This document shows, in pieces, positions 1 to 9,150 of a stretch of DNA of 64,000 bases; position 1 is the stretch's first letter, and every line of letters starts with the position of its first letter. This DNA comes from SG8-4 sp964598225 (GTDB taxonomy: Bacteria > Planctomycetota > Phycisphaerae > Sedimentisphaerales > Anaerobacaceae). Under the pieces are notes generated by a model, which did no database searches, was not told the DNA's origin, and saw nothing but the letters and a program-made list of their open reading frames with translations. Made by a program: the position numbers and the translations under genes. The stretch is from contig CAZRBG010000004.1 in the NCBI GenBank assembly GCA_964598225.1, forward strand, positions 101,867-165,866. The letters are read 5' to 3'.

Positions 1-1483
1 ACCGACCGTAGAGCGGGCGTTTGGGGCTGAGAAAGAACACGTACTTGACAAGCTTAACGATATCCTTTGCATCCTGGGGTTTGGGAATCATGGGAAGTGC
101 GAGTACGGCTCTCACCCAGTTCATAAAGGTTAGCTTGCCCCGGCGAGCCAGATCGCGTGTAACATTTGCAAGTATGGATAGAATATGGTAGATAAAGCCG
201 AGTATCAAAGCGACGCCGGCCACGCGATGCACTATCGGAGCGCCTCTAATGCCGCCGAAAAGCTGGTAGATTGCCGGAGCCCAGGATGCCTCGGGAAACT
301 TCATGGGCAACCCGGTCAAAGCGAGCACTACAAATACAGTAACCAAAAACGCGTGCTGGAGCCTGTGCGCTTTCGTGAAGCGCTTCAGCCCGCCTTCCGC
401 GGCCGCTTTCTTTTCCGCAAGTTCGGTGAGACGGTCTATTTCTTCCTCGGCCTCACGACTTGGAAGAAGTTCCCTGATGAGCCCGAGCACGTTCAGCGTC
501 AGAATCGGCAGCAGGATCGCCAAAGTCATGATAACGAAGAACAAACCGACACCGAATTCGAGCTTGTTTTCAGCCAGATCGCGCGTCGAGTGAACATCGA
601 ACGAGGCAAGTTTCGGGCCTGCGGAACTGTGGCAGTCAGGCTTGTTGCAGGTAGCCGCACGGTTTTCCGGATGAACCGAAGAACGAGGGTCCGTAGAGGC
701 GCGCATCTCGTGAACGTTCCCTTTGCTCGAGTGGCAATCCAGGCAATCCGGCGCAAACGTCGAGCCGAAAAGAACCGCCTTTCCGTGGTATGTCTCTTTA
801 TAGCTCGATACTACGTCTGATAAATTGTGGCGTTTAGCCAGGTCGGCATCGGCATGGCAGCTCGAGCACATTGCGACCACCTCGCGAGGGTCGCGGGCTT
901 TGTGCATACGAGTAGTGACGTGCGAATAGAAATAGCGGGTGAAGTGCTCGTCAGTATGGCAGACAAGGCATCGACTGATGGCACGGTCGGAGACGCCGGC
1001 TCTTATCGTCTTGAACATCGAGACAGGACGGAAAAGTGGTATGTCATGGCAATCCTTGCAACGGGGAAGATCTTCGACGTGACTGCGCGGCGTGCCGTTA
1101 TCACCGGATATGGCGTGAACGCTGTCTTCCAGATGATCCCTCACCTTGGCGTGTGTAAAAATAATCTCGCGGGTCGGTTCTTCTATATGGCAACTTCGCA
1201 GGCAATCCACCGGCTTGGCGTCGTCGTGCGGGATTTTATCTATGTCGGCGTGGCAGCCCTTGCAGCTTACGCGTGCGTGGGGTCCCCGGCTGAACAATTC
1301 CTCATCAACAAAGAACAGACGATAGTTGCCGTCCTTATCCACACGCGCCAGGCCCCTGAATCGATGGCACATCAGGCAATTTTCGGAGTCCACGGCATAT
1401 AGCGCCTGAGTTGATAAAATCGCAAGTAGAAGCACCGCGAAACTCACAGTTTTTCCGTTTACAATTGCCACGTCTTTTTCCAT
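1..1483 (-). CDS. Multiheme cytochrome c fused to b-type cytochrome membrane domain (partial)
   Basis: The reading frame starts at an ATG at 1483, after AGGAG, and runs off the left edge with no stop (494 codons visible). Residues 13-31 form a signal peptide. Six regular CXXCH heme sites follow at residues 36, 74, 142, 172, 206 and 247, with a CX3CH site at 94 (CLRSCH) and a CX4CH site at 279 (CNKPDCH), so up to eight c-type hemes. Membrane segments lie at about 311-335, 377-396 and 417-440; the last two carry histidines (HRLQH, VHR, YH) placed like heme ligands of b561/formate dehydrogenase gamma-type cytochromes. I infer a periplasmic multiheme domain passing electrons to or from the quinone pool. 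It is the second gene after the octaheme gene, 23 bases behind its stop. The electron partner is not identifiable and the C-terminus is missing. Confidence 0.85.
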   Translation of the reverse strand, partial: MEKDVAIVNGKTVSFAVLLLAILSTQALYAVDSENCLMCHRFRGLARVDKDGNYRLFFVDEELFSRGPHARVSCKGCHADIDKIPHDDAKPVDCLRSCHIEEPTREIIFTHAKVRDHLEDSVHAISGDNGTPRSHVEDLPRCKDCHDIPLFRPVSMFKTIRAGVSDRAISRCLVCHTDEHFTRYFYSHVTTRMHKARDPREVVAMCSSCHADADLAKRHNLSDVVSSYKETYHGKAVLFGSTFAPDCLDCHSSKGNVHEMRASTDPRSSVHPENRAATCNKPDCHSSAGPKLASFDVHSTRDLAENKLEFGVGLFFVIMTLAILLPILTLNVLGLIRELLPSREAEEEIDRLTELAEKKAAAEGGLKRFTKAHRLQHAFLVTVFVVLALTGLPMKFPEASWAPAIYQLFGGIRGAPIVHRVAGVALILGFIYHILSILANVTRDLARRGKLTFMNWVRAVLALPMIPKPQDAKDIVKLVKYVFFLSPKRPLYGR

Positions 1484-1506
1484 TTCTGCTTATCTCCTCT
1501 ACAACC

Positions 1507-2508
1507 TCACTTGTCGTGACACGTTCTACAGCCGACACTCCCGTAGGTCCGCAGGCGATGGTTTGTTGCCTTCTTCGGTTCGGCACCGACCGAACGAAGA
1601 TTCCAATCCGGCAACAAACCCTCCTCATGGGGATTATGACAACTGTAACAGGCTATCCGTCCCTTTTTGTCCAGTGGGATCAAACGGGGCGAACGTTTTG
1701 CCGCTTTGACATATTCTAAGAGCTGTTTGTACGGCAAGCGCATCCGTGGCTGTATCTCATAGGCCGAAATATGCCACTTCATTTCGGCCGAAAGCTTTGC
1801 GTCCATATGGCGGGTGCCGGTCGGGTGGTCCTTCTTTAGTAAGTGGCAGTTACTGCACACTCCCGATGATTCGCTGCGCAGAGCATAAGAAGCCTTTTCT
1901 TTTAGACGCGAATCCACGTTCGGAACGCTTGAATGGCACCAGCCACATATATCGGTCTTTATCCTGCCATCCTTGAGCTGATCGTGGGGGTTGAATGGCC
2001 TGTAATTCGCGCGATCGTGGCACTTAAAGCAGAATTCCATTGGGTGAGATACCGCTGTTCCACGAAGATAGCTGCGACTGGGCAAAGTAGGCCGGCGCTC
2101 TGTGCCGCAATGCCGCGTAATATCGTGGCAAGTCAGACAGCCCAACTTTCCGTCTTCCAGTGGAAAGCGGGACCCCATTCTTGCCGCTATGACCGGACTC
2201 GGGGTTATACCCACAGGATGGGCCTCCTTGGCTGATAACTTTCCGTCGTGGCACGACCGGCAAATTTTCACCGTGTCGCCGGCAAATTTCAATGCAACTC
2301 GTCCACGCTGCGTGGACGTGTGGCAATGGAAACACAATGACGCGTCTCCATGTGGATTTGGCGCCGCCTCAGCTTGGCTGGTATTGACCATTGAGGCTGA
2401 GACGGATGCCGCCGGGAGAGCCATCAGAATGACAATTGCAAAGGGACTGCCAAGCCTTAAGCACCCCATAAGCGATATCTGCTTGTAAATCAGTGAGAAA
2501 AACACCAT
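1507..2508 (-). CDS. Octaheme c-type cytochrome
   Basis: This exported electron carrier has 333 residues and eight CXXCH heme-attachment motifs, at residues 59, 83, 124, 160, 188, 218, 287 and 327. I placed the start at the ATG at 2508, which follows TTGGAG and gives a hydrophobic signal sequence (about residues 14-38, ending ASVSAS). The frame stays open to a TTG at 2604, but that extension adds a charged stretch with no signal character. No other catalytic domain is visible. Motif pairs are far apart and the region between hemes 6 and 7 (about 230-280) has no heme. It is transcribed just ahead of the cytochrome c/b fusion and probably works with it, in a chain moving electrons between the membrane and the periplasm. 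The terminal substrate cannot be read from the sequence. Two near-identical 24-bp repeats lie upstream. Confidence 0.85.
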   Translation of the reverse strand: MVFFSLIYKQISLMGCLRLGSPFAIVILMALPAASVSASMVNTSQAEAAPNPHGDASLCFHCHTSTQRGRVALKFAGDTVKICRSCHDGKLSAKEAHPVGITPSPVIAARMGSRFPLEDGKLGCLTCHDITRHCGTERRPTLPSRSYLRGTAVSHPMEFCFKCHDRANYRPFNPHDQLKDGRIKTDICGWCHSSVPNVDSRLKEKASYALRSESSGVCSNCHLLKKDHPTGTRHMDAKLSAEMKWHISAYEIQPRMRLPYKQLLEYVKAAKRSPRLIPLDKKGRIACYSCHNPHEEGLLPDWNLRSVGAEPKKATNHRLRTYGSVGCRTCHDK

Positions 2509-2890
2509 TTTCTCCAACCAACTGTCCTGTGCCGGTACTGCGATAATCTCCATCCTGAGAAAACAACGGACTATTCCGGTCGGACAATCCGGGGGCGTTT
2601 GCAATCAGCCCCAAAGTTGTAAACCAAGCACCCTAAGGACACTATTCTAATTACTATTGCCGAATTTGATAAGAATTAGTACTGACTATTCTCAACAAGC
2701 CGAAGATGTTATACTAATGAATATTACCAGATTTGATAAGAATTAGCAATGCTTATCCTCAAAATAATGTGTCAGATGCCGATATATTTTGTATTATATG
2801 GACTCTAAAGGTCCGGCTGGTTTGATTTACATCTGATGAGTGAAATCAGACCAAAGCGATGAACCGGATTGAGGTGTCGTATTGCCTCAA
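2509..2890. other. Intergenic region upstream of the octaheme cytochrome gene
   Basis: This 382-base stretch is the only space between two minus-strand cytochrome genes, so it should hold the promoter for the gene starting at 2508. It is AT-rich in its middle. The only structure I can point to is the pair of 24-base direct repeats annotated separately. I saw no convincing small gene or RNA. Confidence 0.5.
2656..2746. repeat. Pair of 24-bp direct repeats, possible operator
   Basis: Copies at 2656-2679 and 2723-2746 match at 21 of 24 positions and share TTTGATAAGAATTAG. Their starts are 67 bp apart, between six and seven helical turns, so both would lie on roughly the same DNA face. They lie 148-238 bases upstream of the start at 2508. 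An operator for a redox or metal-responsive regulator is an inference from position only; the half-site resembles part of an FNR box but lacks the matching ATCAA half. Confidence 0.4.
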
Positions 2891-3916
2891 TTACTTCGCG
2901 TTCACTTGCGTACCTGTGCTTGCAGTGGCATTAGCGGCATGGAAGTCTTTGCTAAATCTGTCTACCAGTATCCTGGCTGCTTCGTTGAACCCCTCTTGAA
3001 CTTGGGGGACACCCCATAAGGCAATTGCGCCGGTTTCCCATGTTGTCGCGGTGCAAAATCGTTTCCTGCCTTGGCGGTCCGTGTCCGGCAGTTCCACAAC
3101 CTGCTGGAGATATATGCTGATGCTTGCGGACAATGCATTTGTCAGCGCCGGGCGGCGTGCCGATGGCACACCAATCAGCCGTACCCGTACGTGAAGCGAC
3201 GATTGTCGTACGTCTTCTTCACTGTCGGATAAAATTTTGATATCGTTTCGCCGCAGGTGCTCCTCCACCTTCATCCGGATGAATTTCTCAGTCACTCCGT
3301 TCCTGCTAAGCGAACTCGATCCGTTGAGTACGGGCACAACGCCAACTCCCTTGAGCCCGTAAAGCGAACCACGAGAGTCGACAAAAGTAGGTCGGGGATG
3401 AGCAGAAGAATTCTTACTCATATAAGACTGTCCCTCATCGGTCTCGAGATAAGCTTGCTTTAGGAGCATCCTTCCCGGGCTTGCGTGTGCTTCGTGGCAG
3501 GTAGTGCAACTGACGTGTGACGGCTTAGTGTGATTGGGAATCAGTTGCAGCATTCCGGGCTCGTGGCAGTCGTAGCAGAGTTCCGGTATCGACTTGATCA
3601 GCAAGGACTCTTCTGTAGCCCGGTGAGACTCGTGGCACAACAAGCACTCTCCTGTTGCAACCGGGCCATGCTTCCACGTGTCCATTGTGATATATTGCTT
3701 ATGGCAACCATAACACAACTGCGGAACGGGTTTGACGAGGTCCGGGTTATCGGTCGAGTTAGTTTCGGGTTTATTGCCGTGACAGAGAACACAATCTTTG
3801 AGCGGCTCATGCAAACCCCAGCTTGTGACAGGTTCCTCGTCGGCCTTCTCGGCGGCAAATCCAACGGAGAGGCCGCTCATACCGATCACGCATAAAAGAA
3901 AAAGAAATACGTTCAT
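2891..3916 (-). CDS. Pentaheme c-type cytochrome with unusual C-terminal domain
   Basis: The protein has 341 residues, with a signal peptide at 1-21 and five CXXCH motifs at residues 42, 68, 91, 114 and 137. The heme part resembles doubled-CXXCH electron carriers, with repeats of the type CLLCHESH and CTTCHEAH. I chose the ATG at 3916, preceded by GATGAGG; an upstream ATG at 3955 would put 13 polar residues before the signal sequence. From about residue 190 there are no hemes. This C-terminal half (about 150 residues) reads like an alpha/beta domain otherwise seen in stand-alone exported proteins or lipoproteins of unknown function, judged by recall of its pattern (VEEHLRR, SISIYLQQVV, TATTWETG) and not by a search. 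The gene is followed by 382 bases before the octaheme gene, so it may have its own promoter. Its function beyond electron transfer is unknown. Confidence 0.8.
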   Translation of the reverse strand: MNVFLFLLCVIGMSGLSVGFAAEKADEEPVTSWGLHEPLKDCVLCHGNKPETNSTDNPDLVKPVPQLCYGCHKQYITMDTWKHGPVATGECLLCHESHRATEESLLIKSIPELCYDCHEPGMLQLIPNHTKPSHVSCTTCHEAHASPGRMLLKQAYLETDEGQSYMSKNSSAHPRPTFVDSRGSLYGLKGVGVVPVLNGSSSLSRNGVTEKFIRMKVEEHLRRNDIKILSDSEEDVRQSSLHVRVRLIGVPSARRPALTNALSASISIYLQQVVELPDTDRQGRKRFCTATTWETGAIALWGVPQVQEGFNEAARILVDRFSKDFHAANATASTGTQVNAK

Positions 3917-4178
3917 ATTTATTACCTCATCATGAAACTGCGACGGAAATAACACTCATTCCACGCGGACTTCGTGTAAGGACTATATTAGAATACCTGC
4001 ACAAAGCGCCGAGATCAGACAATTCACCGAGATTACAGTAATTCTTAGTCACGCCAAGGGATTGTCATGCAAAAGACACCAGGAAGCAATATGGAATATC
4101 CTTCAATATCCTAAGCGTATTGTACATTATTTCACGTTGCGAATCAAGAGGAGGCACGGTGCTAAGTTGTCTCTATTT

Positions 4179-6674
4179 CTAAGGCTGGATTGCCGGTGAG
4201 GGCTCGAAGGCATTCGGCGTGAATAAGTCAATACCTCCATTTTGCAGGTAAATGGCTTTTGTAAAGACGTCTTTGATAGCTTCCCTCTCGTGAGAGCCAA
4301 TAGCGGCTTTTGAGCTGCACAGATCACATTCGTGGAATGACTCGCCGTTGCATTTTCCGCACTTCTGGTAACCCTTCCCCCGGCAACTCCTGCATGGATG
4401 AGTCATCGTACCTGTCATAATCTTACCTCGCCCTCTACATTGACGGCATCTTCTCCATCCGGAGCCGTAACATTCCTCACATGCGGCCAATCCGCTGCCT
4501 TCACACTTCCTGCAGTTAGACATGCCCTTCGAGGCTTTTTGGCATTTGTCTTGGATTTCTTTAAGCGGAATCAAAAGTTCCGAGTCGGCCCAGGTTTTGA
4601 CGTAATGCGATTGCCGGGCTTTATTCAATCTCTCTTTTGCGACTCCATAATGGCCCCCGACGTATGCGTTAAGCCCTTTACGCAAATCCTCAAGAGCGTC
4701 GTTTATTCTTTGCCGCTGTTGTTCGGACTTTACTATTGACTCTTGAACTGACGATAAACCGAGAGAGTTTGCCGCCCGCCGGCCGCCTTTCGGCGAGGCG
4801 GCGATCTTGCCGTTGTTGTGCTCAACGAGTATATCCCAGAGGTGAAGATTATAGTAACAACTTTCTCTTAGCTCCTGTAAAACATTGTCGATTGCCGGAC
4901 TGGATCGCTCCCGCAGGCGGCGTGCTTGCTCTAAGTCAGTTTTGATTTCTTCTGTTTGTTCTAATTGCCCGACCAGTAATTCAAGCGTTTCGCCTGTGGT
5001 GTCGAGAATCACTGCTGCTTTCTGCAGTACTGTTCTGCACGCGAGCTTACGAGCAGTCATATCGCCGGCTATCGCCCGGGCCTTCTTGCCGTATTGCCTG
5101 TCGGGATGCAGCGTCGTCAGGAAAAAGAGTTGTTTGAAGACGTTGTCGAGATCATCGAGCAGCTTCCTGCCTACATCCGATGCGGAGCAGTGTATTTCCG
5201 GTCTGTTTGCGTACCGGCCGTACCTTGCACCTGATCTTATCTCGGCATCTTGCCCATCGCTTAACCGGTCCGCAATAAATCCGGCATAATGAGCAGTAAC
5301 GGCAAGGAGTTTGATGCCGTTCGGATCAGGCTGCCATGCAGTTTGTCTGGTGGTTGTGTTTTCCTGCTGCTGAGTAATTCTGCCCGGAGGCATCTGTTGC
5401 GAGAAGGAGTATGGCGTTCGCCCTGATCTTCCGGCGAGGGCAGGCGAAAGAGTCTTGCCTGATAGTCTGTCGATTGTGTCTGTTATTGCCAAATCAATAC
5501 GTTTAAAGCTTGTGGGAGTTATGGCTTCAAGACGTTCTGAAATGTCGGGATCGGACATCTTCGAGAGTTGGTAGAGATTGCGACAAATTGGTGTCACGCT
5601 CTCCGGAGGATTGCGACTCTTACTCTTGAGTGTATTAATTCTCTCTTTGATATCGGCCAGAAGTTCTTCCGCCGTCTTGCTTCCTTCAAGGCCGGAAGAT
5701 TCATAATTGCTCAAGGATGCGGCCAAAGGCATGGATATAAGCTCCACTCGTTCTATCATATTATCCACGCGAGCGGCCCCGCTCATTTGGAGTTGTCGAT
5801 TCAGCTTGCTGTTCTCGTTGATTGCAACGCCGGGTCCCGAGGTGAATTGTTTTGCTCTACGGTAACAGACACCCATTGTCATCGCGAGATCTGCGAGCAG
5901 ATGTTCCTTTGTTGCCGGATCGCTACTTAACTCGTCTTTTCCCGCTCTTGTGGAATAAGTCTTTCGGATATCTTCGGCTTTTATCGTCAATCGTCTTTGG
6001 CTCGGTGGACTTGGCCTATTTCCTTCTTGTGTGCCGGGATCTTTCGCAACTATTTCCCCTGTATCTGCAGAGTCCGAGGATTCTGCTCTTTCTGGTGGAT
6101 CGGATGCCAGAGATTTTTGTTGTAGCCCAGAAGAGGCGGGTGTATTTGTCGAAGATATGTCCGGAGATGAAGACTCGGGTTTGGGGTGATTTCTCCCGCT
6201 GTCTGTCAGAAGAACTATAAGGGACGCAACTAAAATCGAACTTGCAGCAATCACCAAAGCGGCAGGTAAAATTCTCCGTCGACGCCGCTTGCTCTGAGAA
6301 TCAACATGGCTTTTTATAACGGGCTCGTATTCCAGGGCGGCTGATTTACGCCGGACATTTCTTTCCTTGATTTTTTCGCTTTTTCTTCCGCGAGCTTTCT
6401 GCTGAAGATAGCGGTTGTATTTTTGCCGAATCGCCGGATTGCGAAGAACCGCTGCGGCCTTTTCCAACTTCTTTTGCTCGAATTTCCGGACGAGAGGAAT
6501 AAACTGAGGGCCGGGGATATTTTGTCTCAGTAAGTTCCTGCGTTTGTGAAGCATGCTGTCCACAATTTCCGCGTTACAGGTGTCCGGATCCACATCAAGC
6601 AGGTCGTAATAGGTCGGTTCCGTTACATCTTCCGGAATGCCCAGCATCTTGTAGAAAAGGTCCCATTCGATCAT
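4179..6674 (-). CDS. Membrane protein with J-like N-terminus and DnaJ-type zinc finger
   Basis: This 831-residue protein begins with a J-like helical segment (residues 1-90; TYYDLLDVDPDTC, then NPAIRQKYNRYL). It resembles the divergent J-like domain often seen in planctomycete proteins. The HPD tripeptide of true J domains is absent, so it probably does not stimulate Hsp70 directly. A basic stretch (129-134) precedes one transmembrane helix (135-157). A long region of low complexity and helix follows. Residues 721-786 carry six CXXC pairs, several in the CXXCXGXG form of the DnaJ cysteine-rich domain, sufficient for two or three zinc sites. The final 45 residues are not recognised. It is the last gene of the vWA-ExbB-ExbD-ExbD-TPR operon and starts 16 bases after the TPR gene. 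A scaffold or chaperone-like role for that complex is an inference. Confidence 0.75.
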   Translation of the reverse strand: MIEWDLFYKMLGIPEDVTEPTYYDLLDVDPDTCNAEIVDSMLHKRRNLLRQNIPGPQFIPLVRKFEQKKLEKAAAVLRNPAIRQKYNRYLQQKARGRKSEKIKERNVRRKSAALEYEPVIKSHVDSQSKRRRRRILPAALVIAASSILVASLIVLLTDSGRNHPKPESSSPDISSTNTPASSGLQQKSLASDPPERAESSDSADTGEIVAKDPGTQEGNRPSPPSQRRLTIKAEDIRKTYSTRAGKDELSSDPATKEHLLADLAMTMGVCYRRAKQFTSGPGVAINENSKLNRQLQMSGAARVDNMIERVELISMPLAASLSNYESSGLEGSKTAEELLADIKERINTLKSKSRNPPESVTPICRNLYQLSKMSDPDISERLEAITPTSFKRIDLAITDTIDRLSGKTLSPALAGRSGRTPYSFSQQMPPGRITQQQENTTTRQTAWQPDPNGIKLLAVTAHYAGFIADRLSDGQDAEIRSGARYGRYANRPEIHCSASDVGRKLLDDLDNVFKQLFFLTTLHPDRQYGKKARAIAGDMTARKLACRTVLQKAAVILDTTGETLELLVGQLEQTEEIKTDLEQARRLRERSSPAIDNVLQELRESCYYNLHLWDILVEHNNGKIAASPKGGRRAANSLGLSSVQESIVKSEQQRQRINDALEDLRKGLNAYVGGHYGVAKERLNKARQSHYVKTWADSELLIPLKEIQDKCQKASKGMSNCRKCEGSGLAACEECYGSGWRRCRQCRGRGKIMTGTMTHPCRSCRGKGYQKCGKCNGESFHECDLCSSKAAIGSHEREAIKDVFTKAIYLQNGGIDLFTPNAFEPSPAIQP

Positions 6675-6690
6675 ATAATATCCTGTATAG

Positions 6691-9150
6691 TCACGATCCG
6701 GTGCTCAGTTTTACTGCCGAAAGGTCCTTATCGAGAGCTTCGAACTTTCGGCCCCAATCTCCCCGTTCGGACTGAGGGCACAGTATTTTGAAATAGTCCA
6801 GGGTTTTACGTGCGTTTTGGTAATTGCCGGCTTTTACGTTACAATCAATCAGGTGATACGCCGCTTCAATCCATCCGTTTGTTCTCTTTTCCAGCCCCCT
6901 GAACAATCTCCGCCAACGCGGCAAAGCCAGGTCATACTTGTTGATTCGTTCGTACGATATTGCCAACGACCGTATTATATCCGATGATTCCTCTTTGGTT
7001 GCATTATTCATGTACCATTCGTAGTGTTCGATCGCTTTGCGATATTCATGAAGTCTCTGGTAACGTTGGGCCAGCAGGAGCCGGGCGGACGCTTCATTGG
7101 CGCGCATTCGCTCGTCTGTGCTCTTGCTGATGTGGTTTTCTAAAAGGGCTGTGTATATCATGACCAGTTTTCTATCGACGCTTAGGGCATCGGAATTCTT
7201 GCCGTTCTCTGTCAGGCTTGCGGAGGCGCGTTCAAGCAGTTTCGATATATCGATAAGAGATTCAGCACCGGGGGCTTTCTCAAGCAAAGTCGCAACGTTC
7301 TCCGTAGCAGATTTAATATTTCCGGTCATAATGTCAGCTCTTATACGCTGCGCCAGCCACCTACCCTCGGATTGGCGAACAATTTCCTGAAATGGTTGCA
7401 TTCGATCATGGAGCTTCAGGACTGTATTTGGATCGGGTGAATCGAGATTCAACAGGCAACGGCTCGTAGCAATCGTAAGTTCGACCGCACGTTGAATCAA
7501 TTGACGATCCTGCTGCTGTAAATCCTTCGGGCTGCTGTCGGCGAATCGACAAAGTGCGGCAGCAGTTTCCCCGAGCAGGCTTTTGACCTTCACCTCTTTA
7601 TCCCCGCCGGTTTTTATGAGGGCTTCGGCCCGCTTGTAAGAAGCCATAGCCAGACAATGCTGTGCCCTCGGGTAGACCGGCGAGTTCGGTTCGATCGTCT
7701 CCAGTGTCTGTTTCGACGCAGGATAGCGGCCCTGGAGATACAGAAGATAGCCTTTGTACCAGGGTATTTTTTCCGCCTCTGAATTGCCGGGGAAGTTTTG
7801 CTCGCCGTGCTCCAGAAACTCCAGTAAAGTCTCTGTTTCAAGCGGAGGCTCGGAATTGAGTGCTTCCAATCCGCTTTTTATGCCCCAACTGCATATTTCG
7901 GCGGCTCGGTCATCTTCCGGATGATGTTCCAGGAACTCTTTAGCAGCTAAGTGAGTCTGACGCCAGTTGCTTAGCTTTAATAGGGTGACAAACTTGATAT
8001 AGCGAAGTTTTGCGCTCAGTTCCTTATCTGCGCCTGCCTCTTTGAGGCCGCGTTCGATGGAGCTGAGAGCTCGTTCGTAGTTTCTGTTGTTTAATTGCGT
8101 CTTTGCTTCACTCAAATACCAGTAGGGCGTTCTAATGCCGATTCTGTAAAGCTCTTCGGCCAACCTTGCGCGCCACTGCACTCCATACGGTCTGATCAGA
8201 CTGCTGAGATAGTTGGTGCGGGTAAGAAGCGATTCGTCATTTTGCACAAGCGCTCCGAGGCTGCGAATCGATAGAATTGCGATTTCAAGCTCTGTTGCAT
8301 CGAGCTTGGCTTTTTTCGGCAAAGCGTCGAAGTACTGCTTCGCAAAAGATTCCGCTATATCATGTTCCTCCAATTTCTGGTGGGCCTTCACACGCAGGAG
8401 CGTCGCGTTTTTGAAGATTTCCCGGATTTTGTCTTTGTCTCCTGGTTGTATTTTCCGGGGTTCGAATCTTTCCGGATCAAGGAGCTTTACGATTTCGGAG
8501 TAGCGTTCAAGCTCGTAGAGACAATGAGCCTTGCTGTTGAAACAGCGGGCGATGTAAACCTGGTTCGGATCGCCGTCGGCAGTGAATTCATTGAACTTCT
8601 CGAGGGCTTTGTTAAAGCGGGCCCGGCGTGTTTCGGCATCCGAGGCTTCGGCCACGTAATACTCCGCCCAGGCCCATTTGTATCTGGCGCGTATCGTATT
8701 TTGCTCGGATATCGGCAATCTCTCTCTTTGCCCCCTCACGTTTCTCTGCCTTCTTGAGCTCTGCTCGGCTTTGTCCTCGCACCTTTCGACGAGCTTTTCG
8801 TAATCATCGGAAACACTGCGCAGCAAATCGTATGCCTCACCTTGCTCCCTTGTATGTCCGAGGTTGCGCGCCCACGTCATGTGGATGCGTCCTCGAATCT
8901 GCTTTACATCAGCACGTGCAAAAGCTCGCTCGATCTCGTCTATACGTCTCGCCTTATCGAGTAATCTGTCGGCCTCATTCAGTTTTTCATCTGCAAGCTC
9001 TTCTGTCGTAGCGGCCCGGGCCTCTTCGATGAGTTTGTCCACCGACCTACGGAGTCTGTCGACCGACGTACGGGCGAAAGCAGGCCGACTTGTCATCGGC
9101 ACGATTAACAAGCAAAGAAGAACTGTGCTTAGCCGTAACGAGAGCCTCAT
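6691..9150 (-). CDS. Secreted TPR-repeat protein
   Basis: The 819-residue product has a signal peptide (1-26, ending RPAFA). After that it is almost wholly alpha-helical, with degenerate tetratricopeptide units recognisable at several places (for example ALSSIERGLKEAG, YKGYLLYLQGRYPASKQTL, EYRKAIEHYEWYM and KYDLALPRWRRLF). No enzyme motif is seen. Its start overlaps the stop of the upstream exbD-like gene in ATGA, so translation is probably coupled. A periplasmic TPR scaffold next to ExbB/ExbD recalls the YbgF/CpoB partner of the Tol-Pal system, but the sequence gives no direct support for that equivalence and the protein is about three times longer. It may bind the ExbD periplasmic domains or an envelope cargo. 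The fold assignment is reasonably firm; the function is inferred from context. Confidence 0.75.
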   Translation of the reverse strand: MRLSLRLSTVLLCLLIVPMTSRPAFARTSVDRLRRSVDKLIEEARAATTEELADEKLNEADRLLDKARRIDEIERAFARADVKQIRGRIHMTWARNLGHTREQGEAYDLLRSVSDDYEKLVERCEDKAEQSSRRQRNVRGQRERLPISEQNTIRARYKWAWAEYYVAEASDAETRRARFNKALEKFNEFTADGDPNQVYIARCFNSKAHCLYELERYSEIVKLLDPERFEPRKIQPGDKDKIREIFKNATLLRVKAHQKLEEHDIAESFAKQYFDALPKKAKLDATELEIAILSIRSLGALVQNDESLLTRTNYLSSLIRPYGVQWRARLAEELYRIGIRTPYWYLSEAKTQLNNRNYERALSSIERGLKEAGADKELSAKLRYIKFVTLLKLSNWRQTHLAAKEFLEHHPEDDRAAEICSWGIKSGLEALNSEPPLETETLLEFLEHGEQNFPGNSEAEKIPWYKGYLLYLQGRYPASKQTLETIEPNSPVYPRAQHCLAMASYKRAEALIKTGGDKEVKVKSLLGETAAALCRFADSSPKDLQQQDRQLIQRAVELTIATSRCLLNLDSPDPNTVLKLHDRMQPFQEIVRQSEGRWLAQRIRADIMTGNIKSATENVATLLEKAPGAESLIDISKLLERASASLTENGKNSDALSVDRKLVMIYTALLENHISKSTDERMRANEASARLLLAQRYQRLHEYRKAIEHYEWYMNNATKEESSDIIRSLAISYERINKYDLALPRWRRLFRGLEKRTNGWIEAAYHLIDCNVKAGNYQNARKTLDYFKILCPQSERGDWGRKFEALDKDLSAVKLSTGS

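Noticed and set aside
185..1402. Two plus-strand open frames of about 190-210 codons
   Set aside because: They lie opposite the heme-binding minus-strand frame, which has a ribosome site, signal peptide and eight heme motifs.
2656..2746. CRISPR-like repeats
   Set aside because: There are only two imperfect copies and no spacer series. I found no CRISPR array or cas gene anywhere in the window.
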